64,000 nucleotides of DNA, from the NCBI RefSeq assembly GCF_023369855.1, contig NZ_JAMBPP010000016.1:1-64000 (forward strand), in the 5' to 3' direction. Positions 34,466 through 43,895 of the stretch are shown here, piece by piece. Origin of the DNA: Actinotalea alkalitolerans (GTDB lineage: Bacteria; Actinomycetota; Actinomycetes; Actinomycetales; Cellulomonadaceae). Each line of letters starts with the position of its first letter. The stretch's first letter is position 1. Both the position numbers and the translations under genes were made by a program. A model generated the notes under the pieces. That model searched no databases, was not told the origin of the DNA, and saw only the letters and a program-made list of their open reading frames with translations.

Positions 34466-37023
34466 TGCTGCGACTGACCCTGGCCCAGATGCGCCGGAGC
34501 CTGGGACGTCTGACCGCCGCAGGCATCGCGATCGTCATCAGCACCGCCTTCGTCGCCGCGACGCTTCTCGCCGGCGACGCCATGACCCGGACCACCTACG
34601 ACGCGGTGAGCCGCTCCTACGCACAGGCCGACCTCGTGCTCTCGCAGGCCCCGATGACCGGCAAGGACCTCGCCGTGGTCGGGTCCGTCCCGGGGGTGGA
34701 GGCCGTCCACGCCCCGCTGACCGGATGGGTCGAGGTGCCCAACGGGGGCGGGATCACCTACCTCGAGGTGACCACACCGGCCCAGGACCCGCGCCTGGAG
34801 GGTTCGACCGTCCTGGACGGCAGGCTGCCGGACGGCCCGGGGCAGATCGCCATGCCCGCGGACGTCGTCGAGCGGCTTGGACTGTCCCTCGCGGACCAGG
34901 TGCCGGCCACGCAGACCACCTACCGGGAGGATCCAGAGGACCCCGAGAACGTCGTCCCGGACACCCTCGAGGACGAGCTCGAGCTCGTGGGCGTGCTCGA
35001 CGACACGGGGACCGCGTTGATGGGTGGCGGGCCGGCCGTGGTGGACCGCACCGACCTGGCCCGGTGGCTCCGCTTCCTGGAGCCCGAGGCCACCACCGAC
35101 GTGCACCACCTCGTTCTGGTGGCCGTCCAGGACGGCGTCCCGGTGACCGAGGTACGGGAGTCCCTGCGCACCGCGCTCGACGGCGACATCGCGGTCCGGA
35201 CGGTCGACGAGCAGGCGGCGGAGACCGTCGCCGGTCTGACCAACAGCGCGCAGGTCTTCACCGCGATCGTGCTCGGCTTCGCCGCGATCGCCCTCCTCGT
35301 GGCCGCGCTCGTGATCGCGAACACCTTCCAGGTGCTCGTCGCTCAGCGCACCCGGACCCTCGCGCTGCTGCGGTGCGTCGGCGCCGACCGTGCCCAGCTG
35401 CGGCGCTCGGTCGTGACCGAGGCGCTGCTGCTCGGTGTGGCCGCCTCGGTCGTGGGCACGGCGCTGGGGACCCTCGTGGTGCAGGGCGTCCTGGGGATCC
35501 TCACGCGGATGGACACCGACGTGCCGGTGCCGGACGGCGTGAACCTGACCGCCGTCTCGGTGCTCGTCCCGGTCGCCGTGGGGGTCACCATGACGGTGCT
35601 GGCAGCACTGGCACCTGCACGTGCCGCGACGCGGGTCGCGCCGCTCGCCGCCCTGCGTCCCGCGGAGGCGCCCCGGGTCACCCACCGCTCGGGACGGGTC
35701 CGCGCGGTGCTGTCGGGCCTGCTGATGGTCGGTGGGTTCGCGGGGCTCGCGCTCGGCGTGGTCATCGGCCCACGGGTCGACCTCATGCTCGGGCTGGCCG
35801 TCGGGGTGCTGGGGGGCGCCGCGTCCTTCGTCGGCGTCCTTCTCGGGTCGGTGTTCTGGGTCCCACGCCTGGTCGGCCGGTTCGGCAGGCTGCTCAGCCG
35901 CGGCGGTGTGGCGGCGACCCTGGCCGCGGCGAACACCGTCCGCAACCCCCGTCGCACTGCGGCCACCAGTGCCGCGCTGCTGATCGGCGTGACCCTGGTG
36001 GCGATGATGTCCACCGGGGCGGCGAGCACCCGCGCCTCGCTCGACGAGGCCCTCAACGACGAGTTCCCCGTCGACGTCGAGGTGATCACGGCCAACCGGT
36101 CTGCGGGGGCACCTGCGATGCCGGCCGATGTGCTCTCCGGGATCAGGGGCACCGCGGGGATCGCCGCCGTCGCAGAGCTGACCTCGACGGTCGTCATGGT
36201 CAACGGCACGGAGGAGATCGGGGTCGACGCCGTCGATCCCGCCGCGGCCGCCGAGGTGCTCCGCAGCCCCGAGCAGCTGGCCGGCCTGGACGCCTCGAGC
36301 GTCGTGGTCCCGGCTGCCGTGGCGCGGTGGAGCGGCATCACCACCGGGTCCGAGGTGACGATGCTCTCCGACGACGGGACCAGCCTCACCCTCACCGCGG
36401 TGGTCACCGACCTGGCCGCCTACTCGGCCGTCGTGCTGCCGGAGGTGCTCGAGCAGCTCGACCCGAGCGCCGCGGTGACCAGCGTGTGGGTGCGGCTCGC
36501 CCACCTGGACGACGTCGAGCGCGTGGTCGCCGAGATCCAGCAGCTCGCGAGCGGGGCCGACGTCGCGGTCGCGGTGCAGGGGGCCGCGGTCGAGCGGGCC
36601 TTCTACCAGCGGGTGATCAACACCTTGCTCGCGGTGGTGGTCGGGCTGCTCGGGGTCGCGGTCGTGATCGCGCTCATCGGTGTCGCGAACACGCTCTCCC
36701 TGTCGGTCCTCGAACGGCGTCGCGAGTCCGCGACGCTGCGGGCGATCGGGCTCTCGCGCCGCCAGCTCCGCGGGACGCTCGCGATCGAGGGGATGCTCAT
36801 CGCCGGCGTCGGTGCCGTGGTCGGGTCGGTGCTGGGGGTCGCCTACGGGTGGGCCGGGGCGCAGACCGTGCTGGGTGAGGTGAGCTCGGTCGGGCTGACC
36901 GTCCCGTGGCGTGACCTCGCACTGGTCCTGGTCGTGGCACTGCTGGCCGGGCTCCTGGCCTCGGTGGTACCCGGCCGTAGCGCCGCCCGGACCTCACCGG
37001 TGGCTGCGCTCGCGGTCGAGTAG
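34465..37023 (+). CDS. FtsX/MacB-type ABC permease
   Basis: 852 residues: N-terminal helix (about 15-35), a large outer domain, FtsX unit 1 with three helices (near 265-400), a further pair of helices around 410-470, a second outer domain, and FtsX unit 2 with three helices at the C-terminus (about 720-845, including SLSVLERRRESATLRAIGLSRRQ). The duplicated FtsX layout is typical of actinobacterial permeases in this family. Co-translated with the ATPase. Confidence 0.93.
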   Translation: MLRLTLAQMRRSLGRLTAAGIAIVISTAFVAATLLAGDAMTRTTYDAVSRSYAQADLVLSQAPMTGKDLAVVGSVPGVEAVHAPLTGWVEVPNGGGITYLEVTTPAQDPRLEGSTVLDGRLPDGPGQIAMPADVVERLGLSLADQVPATQTTYREDPEDPENVVPDTLEDELELVGVLDDTGTALMGGGPAVVDRTDLARWLRFLEPEATTDVHHLVLVAVQDGVPVTEVRESLRTALDGDIAVRTVDEQAAETVAGLTNSAQVFTAIVLGFAAIALLVAALVIANTFQVLVAQRTRTLALLRCVGADRAQLRRSVVTEALLLGVAASVVGTALGTLVVQGVLGILTRMDTDVPVPDGVNLTAVSVLVPVAVGVTMTVLAALAPARAATRVAPLAALRPAEAPRVTHRSGRVRAVLSGLLMVGGFAGLALGVVIGPRVDLMLGLAVGVLGGAASFVGVLLGSVFWVPRLVGRFGRLLSRGGVAATLAAANTVRNPRRTAATSAALLIGVTLVAMMSTGAASTRASLDEALNDEFPVDVEVITANRSAGAPAMPADVLSGIRGTAGIAAVAELTSTVVMVNGTEEIGVDAVDPAAAAEVLRSPEQLAGLDASSVVVPAAVARWSGITTGSEVTMLSDDGTSLTLTAVVTDLAAYSAVVLPEVLEQLDPSAAVTSVWVRLAHLDDVERVVAEIQQLASGADVAVAVQGAAVERAFYQRVINTLLAVVVGLLGVAVVIALIGVANTLSLSVLERRRESATLRAIGLSRRQLRGTLAIEGMLIAGVGAVVGSVLGVAYGWAGAQTVLGEVSSVGLTVPWRDLALVLVVALLAGLLASVVPGRSAARTSPVAALAVE

Positions 37024-37129
37024 CTACGCCGCTCGCGCACGGTCATCACCCCGTCGGCGCCGGACCTGTGGACGTGGGACGCTCCCCACGCCCCCCGGGT
37101 CCGGCGCCGTCGTCCGTCAGGGACGACGC

Positions 37130-37135
37130 CAGGCT
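37130..37135 (+). promoter_or_regulatory. -10 box of a probable leaderless promoter (EssC-like gene)
   Basis: CAGGCT, six bases, GTG 37142. It decides the start of a very long frame that is open from 36911. Confidence 0.45.
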
Positions 37136-37141
37136 GGGCGG

Positions 37142-40100
37142 GTGCGCCTGACCCTCGAACCCGGTGGAGACCTGGAGGTGCCCGACGGCGCGACCCTCGC
37201 GGAGTGCCGTCCGGCCCTCGCTCGGCTGACCGGCCGTGACGAGCTGACCGACGCCGTGCTGACCGTGGACGGCAGCCCGGTCCCCCACGAGCAGGTCGCC
37301 GGCAGCCCGCCGTGGGAGCACGGCTGCGTCCTGCGTGTCGGTGGCCGGGGGTGGGTCGACGGGGCGGTCCTCGCCGTCGACGCACCCTGGCACGTCGCGG
37401 TGACCCGCGGGCCCGGCACGGGCACGGTCGCGGTCCCCGGCCGGGACCGGACGGTGCGGGTCGGCCGGGAGCCCTCTCGGACCGCCCGTACCACGAACCG
37501 GTCGCACGGCCCGGGCGCACCGGACGACGAGCGTCATCGCCCGGAGGCGCCCGAGACCCCCGGGGCCCTCACCCTGACCGACGGGGCCGTCTCCCGTCGG
37601 CATCTCCAGGTCCGAGCGCGACCTCCGCGCCGGGGCCGGTCCGCAGGTCGATGGCAGGTCCGTGACCTGGGCTCGACGAACGGGACCGTGGTCGTGGGCT
37701 GGGGTGGGCGAGGTCGGCAGGTCGGGCGAGGTTGGCGGGCGCTCGGCAGCGAGCAGGTGATACGGCTGGGTGAGCACGAGCTGGTCCTGCGACGCGGGCC
37801 CTGCGCGACCACCACGGCCGGTGCGGACCGGGCGACGCCACCCGACCACGACTCAGCCTCTGCCGGGGTGCGGCCGCCGGGTCGAACGACCCCACCCGTG
37901 GCCGCGTGGCTGACACCGGCGGTCGGCGCGGCTCTCATCGCCCTGGTCACACGCAACCCGCTCTTCCTCCTGCTCGGAGCGCTCGGGCCGATCACCGTGC
38001 TCGCACCGGCCCTCGTCGCCGCCGGCGCCGGACGGGCGGCCCGGCGCCGGACCGCGCCGCCCGGGGTGAGCGACCCTGCCCTCCTCGACGTGCGGGCCGC
38101 GGCGCTCGTGCGGGGCGCCGTCCCCGGTCCGGGGACCGACACCCCGGCGCGAGGGCTGCTGGGCCTGGAGGCCGTGGGAGTGGTGGGCCCGCGCACGGCC
38201 CGGCTGGCGGTGACCCGCGCGCTGCTCGCCGACGCGCTGCTGTGCGACGCCCTGATGACCGCGAGGCGCCGGGCCGAGCCCGACCGGGACGGCACCTCGC
38301 CCCCGAGCGATACGCGTCGCACGCCAGACCCCCAGACCCCCGCTGCACATCGCCCCCGTGGGCCGCGCAGGTTGACGCTGCTGCACGGACCGGGAGCCGG
38401 GGCCGACTGGGACTGGTTCAGGTGGCTCGACCTCCGCCTCGGGCCCGCCGCACCCCGGGTGGCCCGCGAGGTCCACGAGGCACGCGCCGTCCTGGACCGC
38501 TCACAGGGATCCGGTCTCGTGGTCTGCGACGGTGCAGGTGCCTGGCGGACCGAGCTGGACCGGTGGTGGCTGGCCAGGCCGGCGAGCACCACCGGCGCCG
38601 TGCTGCTGCTCGAGGAGGACGACTCGCGCCTGCCAGGCTGGTGTCGCTGGGTGATCGAGGTCGATGCCGCCGGGGGGTGCACGCTGCACGGACCGGGCGC
38701 AGCGCGTGCACCGCTCGCGGTGGTCGGCGCGCCGAGGTCCTGGACGGAGCGCTTCGTCCGCCGCATCGCCGCCCTCGACGCGAGGGTCACCGCCGACCTG
38801 CGCGCGGTCGCGGGAGGTGAGCCCCCCGACCGGGTGGCTCTGGCAGACCTGGTCGACCTGCGGACCGCGGACGACGTCATGCGGGCATGGACCGCTCGCA
38901 CCGCGTCAGCCCCGGAGGCCGGCTCGCCCCAGGAGGGGACGCTGGCGACCCCGATCGGCGTCGCCGCCGACGGCTCGACCCTGGAGATCGACCTCGTCCG
39001 GGACGGCCCGCACGCACTCGTCGCGGGCACCACCGGTGCCGGCAAGTCCGAGCTGCTGCAGACCCTCGTGCTCGGCCTCGCGCTGCGGCATCCCCCGACC
39101 GCGCTGGCCGTGATGCTCGTGGACTACAAGGGCGGGACGAGCTTCGGTGCGTGCCGGGACCTTCCCCACGTCGTGGGTGAGGTCACCGACCTCGACCAGG
39201 ACGAGTCCGGCCGCGCCCTGGCGGGCCTGCGCGCCGAGCTCCACCACCGTGAGCGGCTGCTGTCCGCCGCAGGGGTCGGCGACCTCGAGAGCCTCCGTTC
39301 CCTGGGGCGGACAGCGGTGCCACCGCGGCTGCTCGTCGTGGTCGACGAGTTCCGGGCCCTGACCGAGGACCTCCCCGACTTCGTGCCGGGGCTGGTCCGC
39401 ATCGCCGCCCAGGGCCGGTCGTCGGGCATCCACCTCGTGCTCGCGACCCAGCGGCCCGCGGGTGCGGTCAACGCCCAGATGCGCGCGAACCTGGCCCTGC
39501 GGCTCTGCCTGCGCGTCACGGAGTCGGCCGACTCGGTCGACGTCCTGGACGTCACGGACGCTGCTGCCCTACCGCCCGAACGACCCGGCAGGGCGCTGCT
39601 GCGACGAGGGCCCGGGGTCGTCGAGCACCTCCAGTCGGCGTACGCGGCGGCGCCGCCTGCCCCTCGGCGACCCGGTACGGGGCAGGTCCGCCGTGCCGTG
39701 CCGTGGGAGGTGCACACCCGGACAGGTACGCAGCGCCCGGTCGGACCAGTGGACCGCGACCACAGCAAGGACCTGGTGGGGCTCGCGGTCCACGCCGCGC
39801 GCGCGATGTCGCTGCCACCCCCGCGCCCACCCTGGCTGCCCCCGCTCCCGGACGCGGTCGCCGCCGACGAGCTCACGGACCTGATCACCACCGATCCCCC
39901 TCCGCGCGAGGCACTGCTGTGGGGGATGGCGGACCACCCCGACCAGCAGCGCACCGGCGCGTCGTGGTGGTGCCCCGACGACGGCCCGCTCCTGATCGCT
40001 GGGCGATCGAGGTCGGGCCGGACGACGGCCCTGCGCACCCTGCTGGTCGCCGCACTGTCCCGCGGACGTCACGTCCACGCGGTCGGCGGCGCAGGGCTGG

Positions 40101-41251
40101 TCGAACCCGCCGAGCACGACCATCCGTGCCTGGGGACCGTGGTCGGCACGCAGGACCTGCGCCGGGTCGGGCGGCTGCTCGCCCTGCTGGCCACCAGGAC
40201 CGACGTCGACGTGCCCACCCTCCTGGTGGTCGACGACGTCGGCGCGCTCCTGCGGGCCCTCGAGCAGAACGACCGAGGGGCCGGCGCCGAGCTGCTGCTC
40301 CAGGTGGTGCGGGACGCCGGTCGGCTCGGCCTCGCCGTGGCGGTGGCAGGCCTGCCGGCCGACCTGACGCGGCTGCTGCCCCACGCTGCCGCCAGGATCG
40401 TGCTCGGGGTGGCCGACGACCACGACGACGCGCTGCTGGGTGTGCCGCGCGCGCTCAGCGGTGGGCGTCGCTCACCGGGCCGCGCCGTGCACCTGGTGGC
40501 CGGGCAGGCCGTTCGCAGCCAGGTGGCGCTGCCCCCCTGCACGGCAGGCACCCCGCACGCTGCGCGCGAGGCCGTGCCGCCAGTCCGGCTGCTCCCCGTC
40601 CCGCTCGAGGTGGCTCCGGGAACGCTCGCCGCGGCCCTGCGGATCTCGGCCACCGCAGCGGTCGGACGGACGACACCCGCGGCGGTGCCCGTCGGGCTGG
40701 GCGGTGACCGTGCCGAGCCGGTCCTGCTCCCGGTGCACCCCGGCGTGCTCGTCGTCGGTCCGCACGGGTCGGGTCGGACCACCGCCCTGGAGGTGATCGG
40801 CGACGGTCTGCGGTGCGCGGGGTGGACGGTCCACACGGGCGCCGTGGGCGCGGGCCCGCTCGTGCTTGAGGGTCTCGTGCCGGTGCCCGGCCGACTCGCG
40901 CTCCTGGTCGACGACCTCGACCTGAGGTCACGGACCGACCCGTCGCTCGACGAGACGCTCGCAGGGATCGTGGCCCGTGGAGTGGTCGTCGTGGTCGCGA
41001 CCGCCACGACGGCACGCGCCTGCACGGCGTACCGGGGCGCGCTCGCCGCCCTGCGCACACAGGCGTCGCTCCTCGTGCTGGCACCGGCCGAGCGCGGGAG
41101 CCAGGACGTCGCCGGGATCGACCTGGGGGCCGTGGCCGACCCGGTCCACCCGGGCCGTCCGGGCAGGGGCGCCGTGGTGCACCGCGGGCGAGCGGTGCCG
41201 GTCCAGGTGGTGCACCGACCGGCGACCGGACCGACGACGGCGGTCCTCTGA
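37142..41251 (+). CDS. EssC-like FHA/FtsK-SpoIIIE ATPase, orphan
   Basis: 1369 residues from GTG 37142. The N-terminal 70 residues have a small folded-domain look. An FHA domain spans about 105-217 (VRVGRE, SRRHLQV, RDLGSTNGTVVV), interrupted by a low-complexity insert. Two adjacent helices lie at 253-296. Three P-loop ATPase domains follow. The first is complete (GTTGAGKSE at 629-636, LLVVVDEFRAL). The second (GRSRSGRTT near 953, LLVVDDVGALL) and third (GPHGSGRTT near 1205, LALLVDDLDL) have Arg in place of the Walker lysine. This order is that of EssC/EccC, the motor of type VII secretion. No WXG100 substrate or other secretion component is seen nearby. It could be a solitary DNA- or protein-pumping motor. 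Confidence 0.85.
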   Translation: MRLTLEPGGDLEVPDGATLAECRPALARLTGRDELTDAVLTVDGSPVPHEQVAGSPPWEHGCVLRVGGRGWVDGAVLAVDAPWHVAVTRGPGTGTVAVPGRDRTVRVGREPSRTARTTNRSHGPGAPDDERHRPEAPETPGALTLTDGAVSRRHLQVRARPPRRGRSAGRWQVRDLGSTNGTVVVGWGGRGRQVGRGWRALGSEQVIRLGEHELVLRRGPCATTTAGADRATPPDHDSASAGVRPPGRTTPPVAAWLTPAVGAALIALVTRNPLFLLLGALGPITVLAPALVAAGAGRAARRRTAPPGVSDPALLDVRAAALVRGAVPGPGTDTPARGLLGLEAVGVVGPRTARLAVTRALLADALLCDALMTARRRAEPDRDGTSPPSDTRRTPDPQTPAAHRPRGPRRLTLLHGPGAGADWDWFRWLDLRLGPAAPRVAREVHEARAVLDRSQGSGLVVCDGAGAWRTELDRWWLARPASTTGAVLLLEEDDSRLPGWCRWVIEVDAAGGCTLHGPGAARAPLAVVGAPRSWTERFVRRIAALDARVTADLRAVAGGEPPDRVALADLVDLRTADDVMRAWTARTASAPEAGSPQEGTLATPIGVAADGSTLEIDLVRDGPHALVAGTTGAGKSELLQTLVLGLALRHPPTALAVMLVDYKGGTSFGACRDLPHVVGEVTDLDQDESGRALAGLRAELHHRERLLSAAGVGDLESLRSLGRTAVPPRLLVVVDEFRALTEDLPDFVPGLVRIAAQGRSSGIHLVLATQRPAGAVNAQMRANLALRLCLRVTESADSVDVLDVTDAAALPPERPGRALLRRGPGVVEHLQSAYAAAPPAPRRPGTGQVRRAVPWEVHTRTGTQRPVGPVDRDHSKDLVGLAVHAARAMSLPPPRPPWLPPLPDAVAADELTDLITTDPPPREALLWGMADHPDQQRTGASWWCPDDGPLLIAGRSRSGRTTALRTLLVAALSRGRHVHAVGGAGLVEPAEHDHPCLGTVVGTQDLRRVGRLLALLATRTDVDVPTLLVVDDVGALLRALEQNDRGAGAELLLQVVRDAGRLGLAVAVAGLPADLTRLLPHAAARIVLGVADDHDDALLGVPRALSGGRRSPGRAVHLVAGQAVRSQVALPPCTAGTPHAAREAVPPVRLLPVPLEVAPGTLAAALRISATAAVGRTTPAAVPVGLGGDRAEPVLLPVHPGVLVVGPHGSGRTTALEVIGDGLRCAGWTVHTGAVGAGPLVLEGLVPVPGRLALLVDDLDLRSRTDPSLDETLAGIVARGVVVVVATATTARACTAYRGALAALRTQASLLVLAPAERGSQDVAGIDLGAVADPVHPGRPGRGAVVHRGRAVPVQVVHRPATGPTTAVL

Positions 41252-41686
41252 TCAGCGCTCGGCGGTGAAGCGGACCACGGGGGGAGAGAGCAGCGCCACG
41301 AGCACCACCACAGCCGCGACCAGCGCGGCCCAGGCGAGCGGGGCACCGGCCGCCCGCAGCACCGAGACCGCGGTCGCGCCCTGGAGCAGCTGCCAGGTGA
41401 CCAGCGGTGCCCGCGCCGCGCGGCGACCACCGTGCACGGCGCGGGCCGCGGCGACCAGGGCTGCGGCAACGGCGAGGCAGAAGAGCACCAGGGCGAGGGC
41501 GACACCGAGCGTGTCGGTGCCCTGGGTGAGCACCGACACGAGCGACCAGAGCGCGAACCCGACCAGACCTGCCGCCTCGACGAGGACCAGCCCCAGGGCC
41601 AGCGCGAGGACGGGAGGACGAGGACCCGGGCCCGGGTCCTCCGCCCCGGATGCGGCCGGCTGCTCGTCGCGCGGAGAAGAGGTCAC
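41252..41686 (-). CDS. Small membrane protein of unknown function
   Basis: 144 residues; disordered N-terminal 25, then four hydrophobic helices (about 28-50, 58-80, 97-112, 115-135). I do not recognise a family. GTG 41686 has TAGGGT six bases upstream. The stop codons of this gene and the EssC-like gene stand back to back as TGATCA. Confidence 0.7.
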   Translation of the reverse strand: MTSSPRDEQPAASGAEDPGPGPRPPVLALALGLVLVEAAGLVGFALWSLVSVLTQGTDTLGVALALVLFCLAVAAALVAAARAVHGGRRAARAPLVTWQLLQGATAVSVLRAAGAPLAWAALVAAVVVLVALLSPPVVRFTAER

Positions 41687-41692
41687 GGGACG

Positions 41693-41698
41693 ACCCTA
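41693..41698 (-). promoter_or_regulatory. -10 box of a probable leaderless promoter (small membrane protein)
   Basis: TAGGGT on the minus strand, exactly six bases before GTG 41686. Confidence 0.5.
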
Positions 41699-41773
41699 GC
41701 CGCGCTCGTCGAGGGGTCACGGGCTGTGATCAACGCCTCAGTCGTTATCACCCCGAAACCTTCCCGTTACCCC

Positions 41774-41801
41774 TTGTGCAGCGCAGCGCCGCATGTGAGT
41801 C
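41774..41801 (+). promoter_or_regulatory. Possible whiB promoter
   Basis: TTGTGC (41774-41779) and GAGTCT (41796-41801) with 16 bases between. This would give a leader of about 85 bases before the whiB ATG. Alternative boxes exist; the assignment is weak. Confidence 0.3.
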
Positions 41802-41892
41802 TTGATCCAGACATAGGACGTCCTGCACGACCCCCACCCGAAGCCCACCTCCTGACCGGGGGCGGGCTACGCATGCGCTGAGGAGATACCCG

Positions 41893-42141
41893 ATGGATTG
41901 GCGCCACCGCGCTTCCTGCCTGGACGAAGACCCTGAGCTCTTCTTCCCGATCGGCAACACGGGCCCGGCACTCCTGCAGATCGAGGAGGCGAAGGCCGTG
42001 TGCCGTCGCTGCCCGGTCGTCGACACGTGCCTCAAGTGGGCCCTCGAGTCCGGCCAGGACGCCGGCGTCTGGGGCGGCCTGTCCGAGGACGAGCGCCGCG
42101 CCCTCAAGCGGCGCACCGCCCGCGCCCGCCGCGCCGGCTGA
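41893..42141 (+). CDS. whiB1: WhiB1-type iron-sulfur transcription factor
   Basis: 82 residues. Four cluster cysteines C9, C37, C40, C46 (C-x2-C-x5-C spacing), the GVWGGLSEDERR turn and a basic tail KRRTARARR. Of the Wbl classes, length and the LDEDPELFFPIG start fit WhiB1/WblE. It is a 4Fe-4S, nitric-oxide-sensitive regulator acting with the main sigma factor. Strong GAGGAGA ribosome site. The neighbour on the other strand is the PdtaS kinase, the same pairing as in Mycobacterium (Rv3219-Rv3220c). Confidence 0.95.
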   Translation: MDWRHRASCLDEDPELFFPIGNTGPALLQIEEAKAVCRRCPVVDTCLKWALESGQDAGVWGGLSEDERRALKRRTARARRAG

Positions 42142-42167
42142 CCAGCACACCACACGTCCGACCTGCC

Positions 42168-42222
42168 GAGAGCGGGTCCCCAGCGAGCAGACCCACCGTC
42201 GCCGCACCGGGGGCCCGCTCTC
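42168..42222 (+). terminator. Probable terminator after whiB1
   Basis: GAGAGCGGGTCCCC (42168-42181) pairs with GGGGGCCCGCTCTC (42209-42222) over 14 positions with one G-T wobble; loop of 27 bases. It lies 27 bases after the whiB1 stop and before the convergent pdtaS end. No T-run. Confidence 0.65.
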
Positions 42223-42267
42223 GTCGCGTGCGACGTCCGGGCGTCCTGGCACCACTCGCCCTGGACG

Positions 42268-43755
42268 TCACAGCGGCGTGAGCGCCCCCTCGGCCCGTGG
42301 GTCCCGCAGGTCGACGTCCAGCACGACCTGGGTCCCCCGGCCCTCACGCGCCTCCCAGGCGATGGTCCCGCGGAGCTCGTTGTAGACCAGCGTGTGCACG
42401 ATCTGCGTCCCCAGGCCTGTCATCGGGCCCTGCGTCCCGGGCAGACCCACGCCGTCGTCCGCGACGATGATCCGCAGGTGCGAGCCCTCACGCTGCGCCG
42501 TGATCTCCACGGTGCCCCCGGCCCCGCCCGCGAAGCCGTGCTCGACGGCGTTGGTCACCAGCTCGGTGAGCACCAGGGCGAGCGCTGTCGCGTCCTCGGC
42601 CGGGACCATCCCGAAGGTCCCCACCCGCAGCGTGTGCACCGAGGCACCCGCCGAGGCGACGTCGGCGGTCAGGCGCAGGCTGCGGTCGGCGAGGGCGTCG
42701 AAGTCGACGGTCTCGTCCAGTGTCTGCGAGAGCGTCTCGTGCACCAGCGAGATGGTGGTGACCCGCCGCATCGCCTCCTCGAGGGCCTCGCGACCCTCGG
42801 GGGTCTTCATCCGGCGGGCCTGGAGGCGCAGGAGAGCGGCGACCGTCTGCAGGTTGTTCTTGACCCGGTGGTGGATCTCGCGGATCGTCGCGTCCTTGGT
42901 GATGAGCTCGCGCTCCCGACGGCGCAGCTCCGACACGTCGCGGCACAGGAGCACGGCACCGATGCGTTGGCCCGCCTCGGTCAGCGGCACCGCACGCAGC
43001 GACAGGCACACCCCACGGCTCTCGACGTCGGTGCGCCACGGCGCGCGTCCCATGACCACGAGCGGCAGGGACTCGTCCATCGGTGCGTGGTCCTCGAGCA
43101 GCTCGGTCGTCACCTCGGCCAGCGAGCGCCCGACCAGCGACCCCAGCACCCCGAACCGGTGGAAGCAGCTCAGCGCGTTCGGGCTCGCGTAGAGGACCTC
43201 CCCCTCGGAGTTCAGCCGGATCAGGCCGTCACCGACACGCGGTGCACCCCGACGGGGCCCTGTCGGGGAGTTCGCGGCCGGGTACTCACCGCGCGAGATC
43301 ATCGCGATGAGGTCGTCGGCCGCCTCGACGTAGTTGAGCTCGAGCCGGCTGGGCGTCCGCGCACCGCCGAGGTTCGTCTGCCGGGCGACCACGGCGATCG
43401 CGCGGCCCGCGTGCACCACCGGCACCGCCTCCTCACGCACGGCGTACGTGCCGAACCAGCGAGGCTCGCGCGAGCGCTGGATCCGTACCTCGGTCAGCGC
43501 CCGCTCGAGCTGGGGGCGCTGACCCTCAGGCGCGCTGCTGCCCACGATGTCGTCGTAGTGCACGGTGGCGCCGGTGCTGGGCCGCGCCTGGGCCGCCGCC
43601 ACGTAGTCGCCCGACCGGGTCGGCAGCCAGAGCACGAGGTCCGCGAAGGCCAGGTCGGAGATCAGCTGCCAGTCGCCGACCAGCAGGTGCAGCCACTCGA
43701 TGTCGGCAGGCCCGAGGTCGGCGTGCCGGGAGACGAGGTCACTGAGGGTGGACAC
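42268..43755 (-). CDS. pdtaS: PdtaS-type cytoplasmic sensor histidine kinase
   Basis: 495 residues, no membrane segment. N-terminal GAF domain (about 1-155), PAS domain (about 175-285), then a HisKA_2 motif EIHHRVKNNLQTVAALLRLQARR with the phospho-acceptor at H295/H296, and an ATPase domain (LVLTELVTNAVEHGF, VADDGVGLPG). PdtaS phosphorylates the antiterminator regulator PdtaR, which is not in the window. GTG 43755 with TAGGCT six bases upstream. Convergent with whiB1. Confidence 0.93.
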   Translation of the reverse strand: MSTLSDLVSRHADLGPADIEWLHLLVGDWQLISDLAFADLVLWLPTRSGDYVAAAQARPSTGATVHYDDIVGSSAPEGQRPQLERALTEVRIQRSREPRWFGTYAVREEAVPVVHAGRAIAVVARQTNLGGARTPSRLELNYVEAADDLIAMISRGEYPAANSPTGPRRGAPRVGDGLIRLNSEGEVLYASPNALSCFHRFGVLGSLVGRSLAEVTTELLEDHAPMDESLPLVVMGRAPWRTDVESRGVCLSLRAVPLTEAGQRIGAVLLCRDVSELRRRERELITKDATIREIHHRVKNNLQTVAALLRLQARRMKTPEGREALEEAMRRVTTISLVHETLSQTLDETVDFDALADRSLRLTADVASAGASVHTLRVGTFGMVPAEDATALALVLTELVTNAVEHGFAGGAGGTVEITAQREGSHLRIIVADDGVGLPGTQGPMTGLGTQIVHTLVYNELRGTIAWEAREGRGTQVVLDVDLRDPRAEGALTPL

Positions 43756-43761
43756 CGCGCC

Positions 43762-43767
43762 AGCCTA
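43762..43767 (-). promoter_or_regulatory. -10 box of a probable leaderless promoter (pdtaS)
   Basis: TAGGCT on the minus strand, six bases before GTG 43755. Confidence 0.55.
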
Positions 43768-43846
43768 GGCGGCCGAGCACGAGGTCCTGCCGAGCGTCCA
43801 TCCTGCAGCCGGTGCGGACCGGCACCCACCGCGACGCAAGGGTTGT

Positions 43847-43852
43847 TAGCCT
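43847..43852 (+). promoter_or_regulatory. Possible -10 box of the DUF2505 gene
   Basis: TAGCCT with a leader of about 40 bases; GGAGA precedes GTG 43896. Confidence 0.35.
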
Positions 43853-43895
43853 CGGTGGGTAACGGACGCCCCGCTCACCACCCACGGAGACCCAC

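Noticed and set aside
33652-36504. 950-codon minus-strand frame opposite the ABC/FtsX genes
   Set aside because: Shadow caused by high GC; composition is Arg/His/Gly-rich and the opposite strand encodes a clear permease.
37142-41251. A complete type VII secretion locus
   Set aside because: Only the motor-like ATPase is present; no WXG100 or membrane partner genes are seen on either side.
42142-42267. Additional small gene after whiB1
   Set aside because: The region is short and dominated by the hairpin; the overlapping frame is Arg-rich shadow.
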